A DNA stretch of 64,000 nucleotides from CALVGQ01 sp031551965 (lineage in GTDB: Bacteria; Bacillota_I; Bacilli_A; Erysipelotrichales; Erysipelotrichaceae), in the NCBI GenBank assembly GCA_031551965.1, contig JAVBMW010000033.1, forward strand, positions 1-64,000, given 5' to 3'. Positions 25,278 to 32,805 of this stretch are shown piece after piece. A program made the position numbers and the translations under genes. The first letter of the stretch is position 1. The number at the start of each line of letters is the position of its first letter. The notes below the pieces were generated by a model. The model was given only the letters and a program-made list of their open reading frames with translations. It did not search any database and was not told where the DNA came from.

Positions 25278-26518
25278 ATTTAGTACAAGGAATAATAATT
25301 GATGATGCCCAAGAAGTTGTAGAATCTTTAAAGGAAAGAATTGAACATACTTTATCAAACTACACATTGGATGTTGATTTGGTTATCAATGCCTGTGATC
25401 GGCTTTTGAAAGAATTGGATATTCAGTCGTATTATAGCTTGCTGGAACCAATGCAAGTTTCTAAAAAACGTTTTGATTATCTATTGGATCAAGCTAAAGA
25501 ACATTTTTGTGCTAATAATTTGAGACTACGAATTGATAAAGAATTGAATCCAAAATCGTTAGATCCATTAATTGAGAAAAGATTGCCTTTAGGAGTACTT
25601 TTTCATATCGCTGCTGGGAATATGGATGGTTTACCAGCTTTTAGTGTATTGGAAGGATTAATTACCGGGAATATCAATATATTGAAGTTACCTTCTGAAG
25701 AAGGAGGAATCTCAATTAAAATACTACAAGACCTGATCAAAATAGAATCACAATTAAAAGATATGATTTATGTCTTTGATTACTCATCTAAGGATTTAGT
25801 GAATATTAGAAAAATTATTGATGTTTCAGATGGTGTTGTGATTTGGGGTGGCGATGCGGCGATAAGCTCACTTCGGTCTTTGATTCCGCCAAACACGAAA
25901 ATAATAGAGTGGGGTCATAAGAATAGCTTTTCATATGTTACAAAAAATGGTGTTTCTAAAGATAGGCTTGAACAAATAGCCTTGAATATCGTTGAAACGA
26001 ATCAGCTACTATGCAGTTCGTGTCAAGGAATATACTTGGACACTGATGATGAAGCAGAATTATTTGAATTTTGTGAACAGTTCTTACCCATCTTACAAAC
26101 AGTAAGAGATAAATATGATTTAACAGAAATCAGTCAAATTGCTCAATCAACTTTACAGGTCTATACTGCTGATTTAGAGGCAGCATATACAAATCATCGT
26201 GTTTATAAGGGTATTAAATGTAGTATTATTGCTTATTTGGACAGTGAACTCCAAACAAGCATTCAATTTGGAAATACATGGGTCAAGCGACTTCCAAGAA
26301 GTCAAATTATCACAACTTTGCATAAACATAAAAACCACCTTCAAACAGTTGGTTTAGTATGTGCAGAAGGTGAAAAAGAAGAAATATCAACCCTATTATT
26401 TAAAACAGGAGTAGTGCGTGTTTGTTTACCGAAGAGAATGAGTGAAACTTATATTGGAGCTCATCATGATGGAATGCATCCTTTACAATTGTATACAAAA
26501 GTTGTCACATTAGAATGA
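25274..26518 (+). CDS. LuxC-like acyl-CoA / acyl-protein reductase
   Basis: 414 aa of the LuxC aldehyde-dehydrogenase-like family. RLPLGVLFHIAAGNMDGLPAFSVLEGLITGNINILKLPS is the conserved cofactor region; QLLCSSCQGIYL carries the likely catalytic Cys247 (compare the CSS.Q motif of LuxC); GRS-like C-terminal DGMHPLQLYTKVV. It would reduce the LuxE-bound acyl group with NADPH to an aldehyde. Cotranscribed with the LuxE-like gene; the Nudix gene follows 18 bp later. Confidence 0.85.
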   Translation: MNLVQGIIIDDAQEVVESLKERIEHTLSNYTLDVDLVINACDRLLKELDIQSYYSLLEPMQVSKKRFDYLLDQAKEHFCANNLRLRIDKELNPKSLDPLIEKRLPLGVLFHIAAGNMDGLPAFSVLEGLITGNINILKLPSEEGGISIKILQDLIKIESQLKDMIYVFDYSSKDLVNIRKIIDVSDGVVIWGGDAAISSLRSLIPPNTKIIEWGHKNSFSYVTKNGVSKDRLEQIALNIVETNQLLCSSCQGIYLDTDDEAELFEFCEQFLPILQTVRDKYDLTEISQIAQSTLQVYTADLEAAYTNHRVYKGIKCSIIAYLDSELQTSIQFGNTWVKRLPRSQIITTLHKHKNHLQTVGLVCAEGEKEEISTLLFKTGVVRVCLPKRMSETYIGAHHDGMHPLQLYTKVVTLE

Positions 26519-26536
26519 TTAATGAGGAAAAATAAA

Positions 26537-27106
26537 ATGAATTATAAAGAAGAATTAATGAGTTACGAGCCCACTTGTGCACAAGAAATAGTAGATAAAG
26601 AAGTTATGCTTCAATCAATCAATGATTATGGAGATCTGGTATTATCGAGAAAATGTTCCTTGGCACACATTACTGCTTCATCAATTATATTTAATAAAGA
26701 AAAAGATAAGGTGTTGATGATTTATCATAATATATATAAGTCGTGGTCTTGGACAGGAGGTCACGCAGATGATGAAACAGATATGCTTTTACTGGCTAAA
26801 AGAGAAGCACAAGAAGAAACCGGAATCAATGATCTTAAACTTATTAGTAACGGACTTTGCGCAGTTGATGTACTCCATGTGTTAAGACATATCAAAAGAG
26901 GGAAAAATGTGAACACTCATTTACATATGAACTATACATATTGTTTTGAAGCAGATGAATCTGAAGCTATTCGTATTAAAGAAGATGAGAATAGTGGTGT
27001 GATGTGGATAAATATTGATGATTTATCAAAATATGTAACTGAAGAAGATATGTTACCAGTTTATCAAAAGATCATTAATGGAATTATTAAACAAAAAGAG
27101 GAGTGA
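26537..27106 (+). CDS. Nudix hydrolase
   Basis: 189 aa. Full Nudix box: GGHADDETDMLLLAKREAQEETGI fits Gx5Ex7REUxEExGU. N-terminal part resembles Firmicute Nudix proteins that precede it with CSLAHITASSIIFN. Substrate cannot be told; it could clean up nucleoside diphosphate-linked by-products. GAGGAAA before 26537 sets the start. Same strand as luxE/luxC-like genes with an 18-bp gap, probably one operon. Confidence 0.88.
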   Translation: MNYKEELMSYEPTCAQEIVDKEVMLQSINDYGDLVLSRKCSLAHITASSIIFNKEKDKVLMIYHNIYKSWSWTGGHADDETDMLLLAKREAQEETGINDLKLISNGLCAVDVLHVLRHIKRGKNVNTHLHMNYTYCFEADESEAIRIKEDENSGVMWINIDDLSKYVTEEDMLPVYQKIINGIIKQKEE

Positions 27107-27110
27107 TTTG

Positions 27111-27317
27111 ATGGAAGGATTTATTTATCGTGTAGTTGTTTACATAGGCTGTTTTTTAGCTTCTTTTTGGGCATTGTTGGGATTGGATTTTGAACGTTTC
27201 ATTCGCAAAGGGAAAACGCAACAAGCTCAACTTTTAGTGCTTTTAATGGCAATGGCTTTAGGCTATTTAGTAGCGCAGTTTATTATGGCGTTAATGTATA
27301 AAAATATTTTTATGTGA
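27111..27317 (+). CDS. DUF1146 family small membrane protein (YwzB-like)
   Basis: 68 aa, two transmembrane helices (about 5-22 and 39-60) separated by GLDFERFIRKGKTQQAQLL, which matches the YwzB/DUF1146 pattern of Bacillus (L.FDKLFKKGR..QARLL). In Bacillus the gene lies just after the atp operon near spoIID and spoIIQ; here it also precedes a SpoIIQ-like gene. GAGGAG before 27111 sets the start. Function unknown. Confidence 0.8.
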   Translation: MEGFIYRVVVYIGCFLASFWALLGLDFERFIRKGKTQQAQLLVLLMAMALGYLVAQFIMALMYKNIFM

Positions 27318-27365
27318 TGTATAAGCATTAATTAGGTGGACATAATCAGTACTAGAGGTGAAATT

Positions 27366-27995
27366 ATGTACATCTATGAAAGAAAAAGCAACAAAGTAAA
27401 GGCAACAGTAACTGTAGGAATAGCAGCGATGTTCTTGTTCGTGAGCGCCTTATATATTTGGAGAGACAATGATGACCCTGTCGTTCCTGTAGCGCAAACC
27501 GAAGTTCAAAATGGAAGAAGACTACAACTTCCCTTTATTGATACCGAAGAATCGATTACTCTTCCATACAGTATTAACGCAACCGTATTAACTCATTTCT
27601 TTTCTCCCGAAAAAGATCAGGCAACCTTAGAAAATGCAGTCATCGAATTTGAAGGAGTTTATCGACCAAGTCAAGGAGTAGATTTTGGCTTTGAAAACAA
27701 AGTATTTGAAGTCTTATCTTGTACAAGTGGAAAAGTAAGCTCAATTAAAGATGATAGCTTGTTTGGTAAGAGTATCGAAATCGATAGCGATGGACTACTT
27801 CTAACCTACCAAAGCTTATCATCAGTCCAAGTGACTGTCGGCCAAGAGGTTACTCAAGGTAGTACAATCGGACTTGCAGGTGAAAATATTTATAGCCAAA
27901 ATCTTGGAATCCACTTGCATCTTGTCGCGGAAAAAGATGGAAAGCTACTAGATCCAATGGAATTATTTGGTCTAAAACTAAGTGAAATTGAATAA
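27366..27995 (+). CDS. spoIIQ: SpoIIQ-like degenerate M23 (LytM) protein
   Basis: 209 aa: a short cytoplasmic N-terminus, one transmembrane helix (about 13-30), and an extracellular LytM domain from about 70. The first zinc histidine is Ser (S102-Q-G104-V-D106 in place of HxGxD) and the YxHL histidine is Ser150 (YQSL), while D106 and the HLH pair (183-185) remain. Loss of the first His is known for Bacillus SpoIIQ, whose segments THFFSPEKDQ.., RPSQGVDF and TYQSLSSVQVTVGQ resemble these. SpoIIQ is the forespore half of the SpoIIIAH-SpoIIQ channel. GAGGTG before 27366 sets the start. Confidence 0.7.
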   Translation: MYIYERKSNKVKATVTVGIAAMFLFVSALYIWRDNDDPVVPVAQTEVQNGRRLQLPFIDTEESITLPYSINATVLTHFFSPEKDQATLENAVIEFEGVYRPSQGVDFGFENKVFEVLSCTSGKVSSIKDDSLFGKSIEIDSDGLLLTYQSLSSVQVTVGQEVTQGSTIGLAGENIYSQNLGIHLHLVAEKDGKLLDPMELFGLKLSEIE

Positions 27996-28017
27996 GAGTG
28001 ATCTTATTCTTTTTTTA
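27990..28017 (+). terminator. Terminator of the luxE-spoIIQ region
   Basis: GAATAAG and CTTATTC around AGTGAT, then seven T. Confidence 0.85.
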
Positions 28018-28021
28018 ATTT

Positions 28022-28035
28022 TAAAATTAATTTCA
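28022..28035. promoter_or_regulatory. RpiR-type operator copy 1
   Basis: TAAAATTAATTTCA differs by one base from the perfect palindrome TGAAATTAATTTCA at 29790. It lies about 71 bases upstream of the tauE -35 box. Confidence 0.5.
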
Positions 28036-28068
28036 CAAAACATAAAAAATCTTTATTGAAAAGTGCAA

Positions 28069-28088
28069 TTTTGAAATTCATTTCAAAA
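28069..28088. promoter_or_regulatory. RpiR-type operator copy 2
   Basis: TTTTGAAAT and ATTTCAAAA are 9-bp inverted arms with a 2-base centre, ending 5 bases before the tauE -35 box. It shares the TTGAAAT..ATTTCAA pattern with the PTS promoter site. Confidence 0.65.
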
Positions 28089-28092
28089 GAGT

Positions 28093-28121
28093 TTGAACCC
28101 TAGCTTAATCTATACTATAAT
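28093..28121 (+). promoter_or_regulatory. tauE-like gene promoter
   Basis: TTGAAC (28093-28098), 17 bases, TATAAT (28116-28121). Confidence 0.75.
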
Positions 28122-28146
28122 TTCATTGTTGTATAGGAGGGGTAGA

Positions 28147-28935
28147 ATGCTTATCTTAATTTGTTACTGCTTGATTGCTTTACTCGCAACAACGATCGGA
28201 GCACTTGCAGGTCTTGGTGGTGGTGTAATTATGAAACCACTATTTGATCTGCTGAATGTACATAGCGCAAAAGAAATAGGACTATACTCATGCCTTGCTG
28301 TATTTACGATGTCGATCGTATCGATTTCTCGACAATTGAAGAATGGCTTTAAATTTAATAAACAAATCACCTTATTGATTTCAGCAGGATCAATAGTAGG
28401 TGGGATATTAGGGGAAACGATTTTTAAAATAGCGACATCCTCATTAAATGATTATCAAGTAAAAATGATACAAGCCCTATTATTGGGGATAACACTAATT
28501 ATGATCATAATTTATACTAAATATAAAAATAAGATCAAGCATTACCACATTACAAACCTAGTTATTATCTTTTTAGCAGGAGCTTTTTTGGGGACGGTTT
28601 CGATCTTTCTAGGAATTGGAGGAGGTCCAATCAACCTTGCCGTTATGATGATTTTATTTTCGTTTGATATCAAAGAAGCAAGTGTTTATTCAATTTCGAC
28701 GATATTTTTCTCTCAACTTTCAAAGATAGTAAATTCTATATCAGATCAATCATTATTTAGTATAGATTTCTATTTGGCAGGATTTCTTTGTGTCTTCGCA
28801 GTGCTAGGGGGGATGATCGGAACACAGTTACAAATTAAATTAACTAATGATAAGATTCAAAAAATATATAATGTTTTGTTGATAGTATTATTACTTTTGA
28901 GTCTATATAATTTTATAACGAATGCGATTTCATAA
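28147..28935 (+). CDS. TauE/SafE family sulfite/anion exporter
   Basis: 262 aa with eight or so transmembrane segments. Two family repeats: GALAGLGGGVIMKPLFDLL near the N-terminus and GAFLGTVSIFLGIGGGPINLAVMM in the second half. TauE/SafE proteins move sulfite, sulfoacetate, sulfate or similar anions. Its promoter carries the same palindromes as the divergent PTS-sulfatase operon, so I infer that it exports the sulfur anion released by the sulfatase. GGAGGGG before 28147 sets the start. Confidence 0.85.
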   Translation: MLILICYCLIALLATTIGALAGLGGGVIMKPLFDLLNVHSAKEIGLYSCLAVFTMSIVSISRQLKNGFKFNKQITLLISAGSIVGGILGETIFKIATSSLNDYQVKMIQALLLGITLIMIIIYTKYKNKIKHYHITNLVIIFLAGAFLGTVSIFLGIGGGPINLAVMMILFSFDIKEASVYSISTIFFSQLSKIVNSISDQSLFSIDFYLAGFLCVFAVLGGMIGTQLQIKLTNDKIQKIYNVLLIVLLLLSLYNFITNAIS

Positions 28936-28968
28936 TAAAAGGCTTGGTCAAATTTGATCAAGCCTTGA
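28936..28968 (-). terminator. rpiR terminator
   Basis: AAGGCTTG and CAAGCCTT with an inner TCAAATTTGA; on the minus strand it is followed by TTTTATT. It may also stop tauE transcription. Confidence 0.8.
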
Positions 28969-28970
28969 AC

Positions 28971-29744
28971 TTATTTATTCGCAAGTGTTGCGAGTTCATT
29001 GAGTAGGATTTCCACAAAGACAAAGTAAATGGCTTGTTCATCAATGAATTCTCCATAACCTCGAGATACAGGCGGTAAAGGAATGACAATATCACATTTC
29101 TTAGCGAAGGTAAGTTGTGGATTCATGGTCACTAAAGCTATTTTACAACCTCTGGATTTAAGTGAATCCACATGAATTGGATAATGACCTCCATTGTCTT
29201 TTATAGAAAAAATAATACATAAATCTTCACTAGACAGAACATTTGAAACATCATACATAGCTACAGTATCAGTAACGACCGCAGCGATATCGACACCGAT
29301 TTTTAAAGCGCGCAGTTGAAGCTGATGTGCACCAAGTGCAGTTCGGTTGATCGCAAAGATCTTTGTCTTCCTAGAAGTTAAGATCATATTAGCAAGTTCT
29401 TGTATTTTATTTATATCGAGTGTTTCATTGAGTTGTTCAATATATTCACAATATTTTTGAGTGATCTTATGAATTGTTGATTCTGATGTATTGCTTCCCT
29501 CAGGATTATAGCTCGCTGATACTAAGAAACGGCTAAGATCATAACGTAATTCATTATACCCATTATAGCCTATTTTTTTCGCGAAACGGATCATTGCTGG
29601 TTTTGAAGTGCCTGTTATCTGAACGCTAGATTCTATCGGAGAACGTGAAAAATCTTTGGGATTATTTAAAATATATACGGCAATGTTTTCTTCTGTTTTT
29701 GTGAAGTTTTGAAAATTGATTTGTATCATATCTAAAGGATTCAT
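28971..29744 (-). CDS. RpiR/MurR family regulator with SIS domain
   Basis: 257 aa. N-terminal HTH_6 (FTKTEENIAVYILNNPKDF, ITGTSKPAMIRFAKKIGYNGYNELRYDL) and a C-terminal SIS domain of about residues 110-240 (KTKIFAINRTALGAHQLQLR.., IIFSIKDNGGHYPIHVDSLKSRGCKIALVTM), which binds phosphosugars. Divergent from the PTS-sulfatase operon; the shared gap holds two palindromes. The inducer is probably a phosphorylated or sulfated sugar. GAGGTG before 29744 sets the start. Confidence 0.9.
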   Translation of the reverse strand: MNPLDMIQINFQNFTKTEENIAVYILNNPKDFSRSPIESSVQITGTSKPAMIRFAKKIGYNGYNELRYDLSRFLVSASYNPEGSNTSESTIHKITQKYCEYIEQLNETLDINKIQELANMILTSRKTKIFAINRTALGAHQLQLRALKIGVDIAAVVTDTVAMYDVSNVLSSEDLCIIFSIKDNGGHYPIHVDSLKSRGCKIALVTMNPQLTFAKKCDIVIPLPPVSRGYGEFIDEQAIYFVFVEILLNELATLANK

Positions 29745-29789
29745 AAAAATCACCTCTATAGGTATTATATCATAATTGAAATGATATTC

Positions 29790-29803
29790 TGAAATTAATT
29801 TCA
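29790..29803. promoter_or_regulatory. RpiR-type operator copy 3
   Basis: TGAAATTAATTTCA is a perfect 14-bp palindrome in the rpiR-PTS gap, upstream of the PTS promoter and behind the rpiR start. Confidence 0.65.
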
Positions 29804-29820
29804 AAATGTATTTCAAAAGT

Positions 29821-29838
29821 ATTGAAATGCATTTCAAT
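29821..29838. promoter_or_regulatory. RpiR-type operator copy 4
   Basis: ATTGAAATGCATTTCAAT is a perfect 18-bp palindrome covering the -35 box of the PTS promoter, fitting repression. Extra TTTCA half-sites lie just upstream. Confidence 0.7.
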
Positions 29839-29850
29839 AGATGCTACACT
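29822..29850 (+). promoter_or_regulatory. PTS-sulfatase operon promoter
   Basis: TTGAAA (29822-29827), 17 bases, TACACT (29845-29850). Confidence 0.7.
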
Positions 29851-29891
29851 AAGAATGTAATCGCAAAGCGATACTAAAAAGAGGGGGCTTT

Positions 29892-31193
29892 ATGAACAAA
29901 TTTACCGAACTTTTGGAGAAGATTTTGGTTCCACTTGCAAACAAGCTATCAGGGAATCGATATCTATCCGCCATCTCTACAGGTTTTTCACAATTGTTGC
30001 CTATTACTATGGCAGGAGCATTATTTACATTATTCGCTAATCTACAAATTGCACCATATCAAGCGTTGATCACATCGATCGGCTTGAAACCAATTTTAGC
30101 ATTTGTACCAACAGTTACTACAGATTTAATGGCTTTATATGCAGCTTATATGATTGGTAAAGCCTGTGCTGAAAAACTTGAGTTAGATAAAGATTCTACA
30201 ATGGTAGGAGCAGTAACGTTATTTATTTTCTTGCTTATGATTCCTTTAGGGGTAAGTGGAGCTGGGAAAGAAAGTAAAGAAGTAGTTACGATTGCAGCTG
30301 CAATATCAACTCAATTCCTTGGTTCAGCAGGACTTTTCAGTGCAATGATCTTAGGCTTGATCGTTCCGACAATTTATTCGTTCTTTATCAAACACAATAT
30401 CGTTATTAAAATGCCTGAACAAGTTCCACCAACGATTTCTAAATCGTTTAGTGCGATGGTACCGGCGCTTGCGATTGGATTGATGTTTAGCTTTGTAAGA
30501 TTTGGTTTCTCATTAACTCAGTTTGGTCATTTCAATAATTTCATTTATTCAATGTTGAGAGCACCGCTCGCAAGTCTTGGGGCAAGTCCATTCACATTCA
30601 TTATCTTCATAATTATGTGTTCACTAATGTGGTTCTTTGGCTTACATGGTGGAATGATCGTTATGCCATTCCTTACAATGTTGTATACCTCTGCAGGACT
30701 TGAAAACTTAGCTGCTTATGGAGCAGGTGAAGTAATTCCAAATATCATTACGCAACCAGTATGGGGATTGTATGCATCACTAGGCGGAGCAGGAGGAACA
30801 CTTGGATTATGTGTAGTTATGTTCTTCTTTGCGAAGAGTGCACGATACAAAACACTTGGTAAACTTGCATTGCCTGCAGGAATTTGTGGAATCAATGAAC
30901 CAATTACTTTTGGACTACCTATGGTTCTTAACACGATCATGTTGATACCGCTTATCATCACTCCTATTACTACTTTCTTAATTGCTTACTTTGCGATGAG
31001 TATTGGACTTGTGCCTTATACTAATGGTGTTGGAGTTCCACTAGGAACACCAGCGATCTTCTCTGGATTAATCGCGAGTAGTTGGCAAGCTGCAGTACTT
31101 CAAGTAGTTCTGATTTGTATTCAAATCGCAATTTATTTACCATTCTTTAAAGTTTTAGATAATCAAGCATTATTAGAAGAAACACAAGCTTAA
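29892..31193 (+). CDS. PTS lactose/cellobiose-family EIIC
   Basis: 433 aa membrane permease of the Lac/Cel PTS family, about ten hydrophobic segments; blocks ITMAGALFTLFANLQIAPY, FFGLHGGMIVMPFL, ICGINEPITFGLPMVLN. It carries the sugar in while it is phosphorylated by the EIIB encoded at the end of the operon. No EIIA gene is in the operon, so a shared EIIA is needed. GAGGGGG precedes the ATG. First gene after the double-operator promoter. Confidence 0.92.
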   Translation: MNKFTELLEKILVPLANKLSGNRYLSAISTGFSQLLPITMAGALFTLFANLQIAPYQALITSIGLKPILAFVPTVTTDLMALYAAYMIGKACAEKLELDKDSTMVGAVTLFIFLLMIPLGVSGAGKESKEVVTIAAAISTQFLGSAGLFSAMILGLIVPTIYSFFIKHNIVIKMPEQVPPTISKSFSAMVPALAIGLMFSFVRFGFSLTQFGHFNNFIYSMLRAPLASLGASPFTFIIFIIMCSLMWFFGLHGGMIVMPFLTMLYTSAGLENLAAYGAGEVIPNIITQPVWGLYASLGGAGGTLGLCVVMFFFAKSARYKTLGKLALPAGICGINEPITFGLPMVLNTIMLIPLIITPITTFLIAYFAMSIGLVPYTNGVGVPLGTPAIFSGLIASSWQAAVLQVVLICIQIAIYLPFFKVLDNQALLEETQA

Positions 31194-31206
31194 TTCAGTT
31201 ATAATT

Positions 31207-31233
31207 AAAGTTATAGGAGACTATAACTTTTTG
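31207..31233 (+). terminator. Intra-operon hairpin
   Basis: AAAGTTATA and TATAACTTT form a 9-bp stem around GGAGAC, then TT. The short T-run suggests partial termination or RNA processing between EIIC and the sulfatase. Confidence 0.55.
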
Positions 31234-31250
31234 ATCATAAGGAGACGACT

Positions 31251-32735
31251 ATGAATAAAAAACCAAATATTGTTTATTTTGTGGCAGATCAAATGAGAAG
31301 CGATTCACTAGCTCATATGGGGAATCCTGCTTCAATAACACCGAATCTTGATTCAATATTAGAAGAAGGGGTATCATTTGAAAATGCATATTGCCAAAAT
31401 CCCGTGTGTGTGCCAAGTCGCTGTAGTTTTTTAACCGGACTTTATCCCCATACTACAGGACACCGAACGATCCATTATCTACAAAATGAGGGTGAGCCTA
31501 ATTTTTTAAGGACGATGAAAAATAATGGTTATGAAGTAATTTGGATTGGAAGAAATGATGTAGTGCCTGGAAACCGTTCAAAAGAAGAATATTGTGATGC
31601 CTATTTTGATGGTTATCAAAATTATGATACGAAATCTCAAATTCGAAATTCAGCTTTTACTCATCCCGTTTCAAATAAAGAAGTAGATACGACAATACCA
31701 GGGTATTACTCTCATTTCATTGGGAAAATCGATGAATCAAAGGCCAGAGGAATGACAATGACAGGTGGTGACTGGGGATGCATTGATCAAGCGCTTCGTT
31801 ATATTGATGAAAAAAGTAAAAACCCTGATTCAAAACCTTTCTTTCTATATGTTACTTTGTCATTTCCACATCCACCATATGGTTGTGAGGATCCTTGGTT
31901 TAGTGGCATTGATCGAACCAAATTACCACCACGCCGACCTAGTGCTTTAACATTAGACAAGCCAAGTATGCTTAAAGGTATTTGTGAGAAACAAAATCTT
32001 GATGCTTGGGGTGAAGAGAATATGAATGAATTGCGAGCTGTTTATCTTGCCATGGTATCTCGTTTTGATCACCAATTTGGAATGTTGAAAAATAAACTCA
32101 AAGAATGCAACTTCTATGATAATACAAGTATCTTTGTGTTTAGTGATCATGGCGATTATACCGCCGATTATAGCATCGCTGAAAAAGTTCAAAATTGTTT
32201 TGAAAACCCAATTACTAATGTTCCACTAATCGTAAAACCAGCTAAACAGTTCAATACTAAACCGCGAATCAGTAAAGCATTAGTTGAGCTTGTGGATTTA
32301 ACCCAAACAGTTTGCGAAATGACAAACATCGAAACTGAATATGTCAATTTTGGTAAATCATTATTAGAAACGCTTGCAGGTAATGAAACCCACAAAGAGG
32401 CAGTCTTCTGCGAAGGCGGGCGAATTCATAAAGAAACTTGGGCAATGGAAAAAGGGCATGGTCCAGCATCTCAGTATTGGCCACGTTTATCAACTCAGGA
32501 AATGGAAGGGCCAGAACACACAAAAGCAGTCATGATTCGTATGGGTAATCTAAAATATGTTTATCGTTTATACGAAAAAGATGAACTTTATGATTTAGAG
32601 AAGGACCCACTCGAACTTGATAATAGAATTGAAGATCCTTCTTATAAAGAAGAAATAATAAAATTTAAAAGTAGAATGCTTGAATTTATGGTTGAAACTG
32701 CAGATATCGTTCCAAATCGAAAAGATATTCGATAA
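31251..32735 (+). CDS. Cytoplasmic Cys-type sulfatase
   Basis: 494-aa type I sulfatase. C53-V-P-S-R57 is the C-x-P-x-R site where the Cys becomes formylglycine; anaerobic bacteria use the radical-SAM enzyme anSME for Cys or Ser sites. Metal ligands: VADQMRSD at the N-terminus (D13) and FSDHGDY. There is no signal peptide: the catalytic domain starts at residue 5, so the enzyme acts inside the cell. Most studied glycan sulfatases are exported, so this location is unusual and fits a substrate imported by the PTS. No anSME gene is in the window. The natural sulfate ester is unknown. Confidence 0.88.
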   Translation: MNKKPNIVYFVADQMRSDSLAHMGNPASITPNLDSILEEGVSFENAYCQNPVCVPSRCSFLTGLYPHTTGHRTIHYLQNEGEPNFLRTMKNNGYEVIWIGRNDVVPGNRSKEEYCDAYFDGYQNYDTKSQIRNSAFTHPVSNKEVDTTIPGYYSHFIGKIDESKARGMTMTGGDWGCIDQALRYIDEKSKNPDSKPFFLYVTLSFPHPPYGCEDPWFSGIDRTKLPPRRPSALTLDKPSMLKGICEKQNLDAWGEENMNELRAVYLAMVSRFDHQFGMLKNKLKECNFYDNTSIFVFSDHGDYTADYSIAEKVQNCFENPITNVPLIVKPAKQFNTKPRISKALVELVDLTQTVCEMTNIETEYVNFGKSLLETLAGNETHKEAVFCEGGRIHKETWAMEKGHGPASQYWPRLSTQEMEGPEHTKAVMIRMGNLKYVYRLYEKDELYDLEKDPLELDNRIEDPSYKEEIIKFKSRMLEFMVETADIVPNRKDIR

Positions 32736-32754
32736 TTGTAAGTTCTTTTTCAAA

Positions 32755-32783
32755 TTGTTTCAGTGTCAATGAAATGTTATACT
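32755..32783 (+). promoter_or_regulatory. Possible internal promoter before the GH1 gene
   Basis: TTGTTT (32755-32760), 17 bases, TATACT (32778-32783). TTTCA and TGAAA half-sites (32758-32774) lie in the spacer. Confidence 0.4.
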
Positions 32784-32805
32784 AGTTAAAAGAAAGGATG
32801 GTTAT

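Noticed and set aside
24147..26518. A bioluminescence operon
   Set aside because: LuxE- and LuxC-like genes are present but luxA, luxB and luxD are not, so light production is not supported.
31251..32735. Sulfatase being an exported enzyme
   Set aside because: The catalytic domain starts at residue 5 with no signal peptide or membrane helix.
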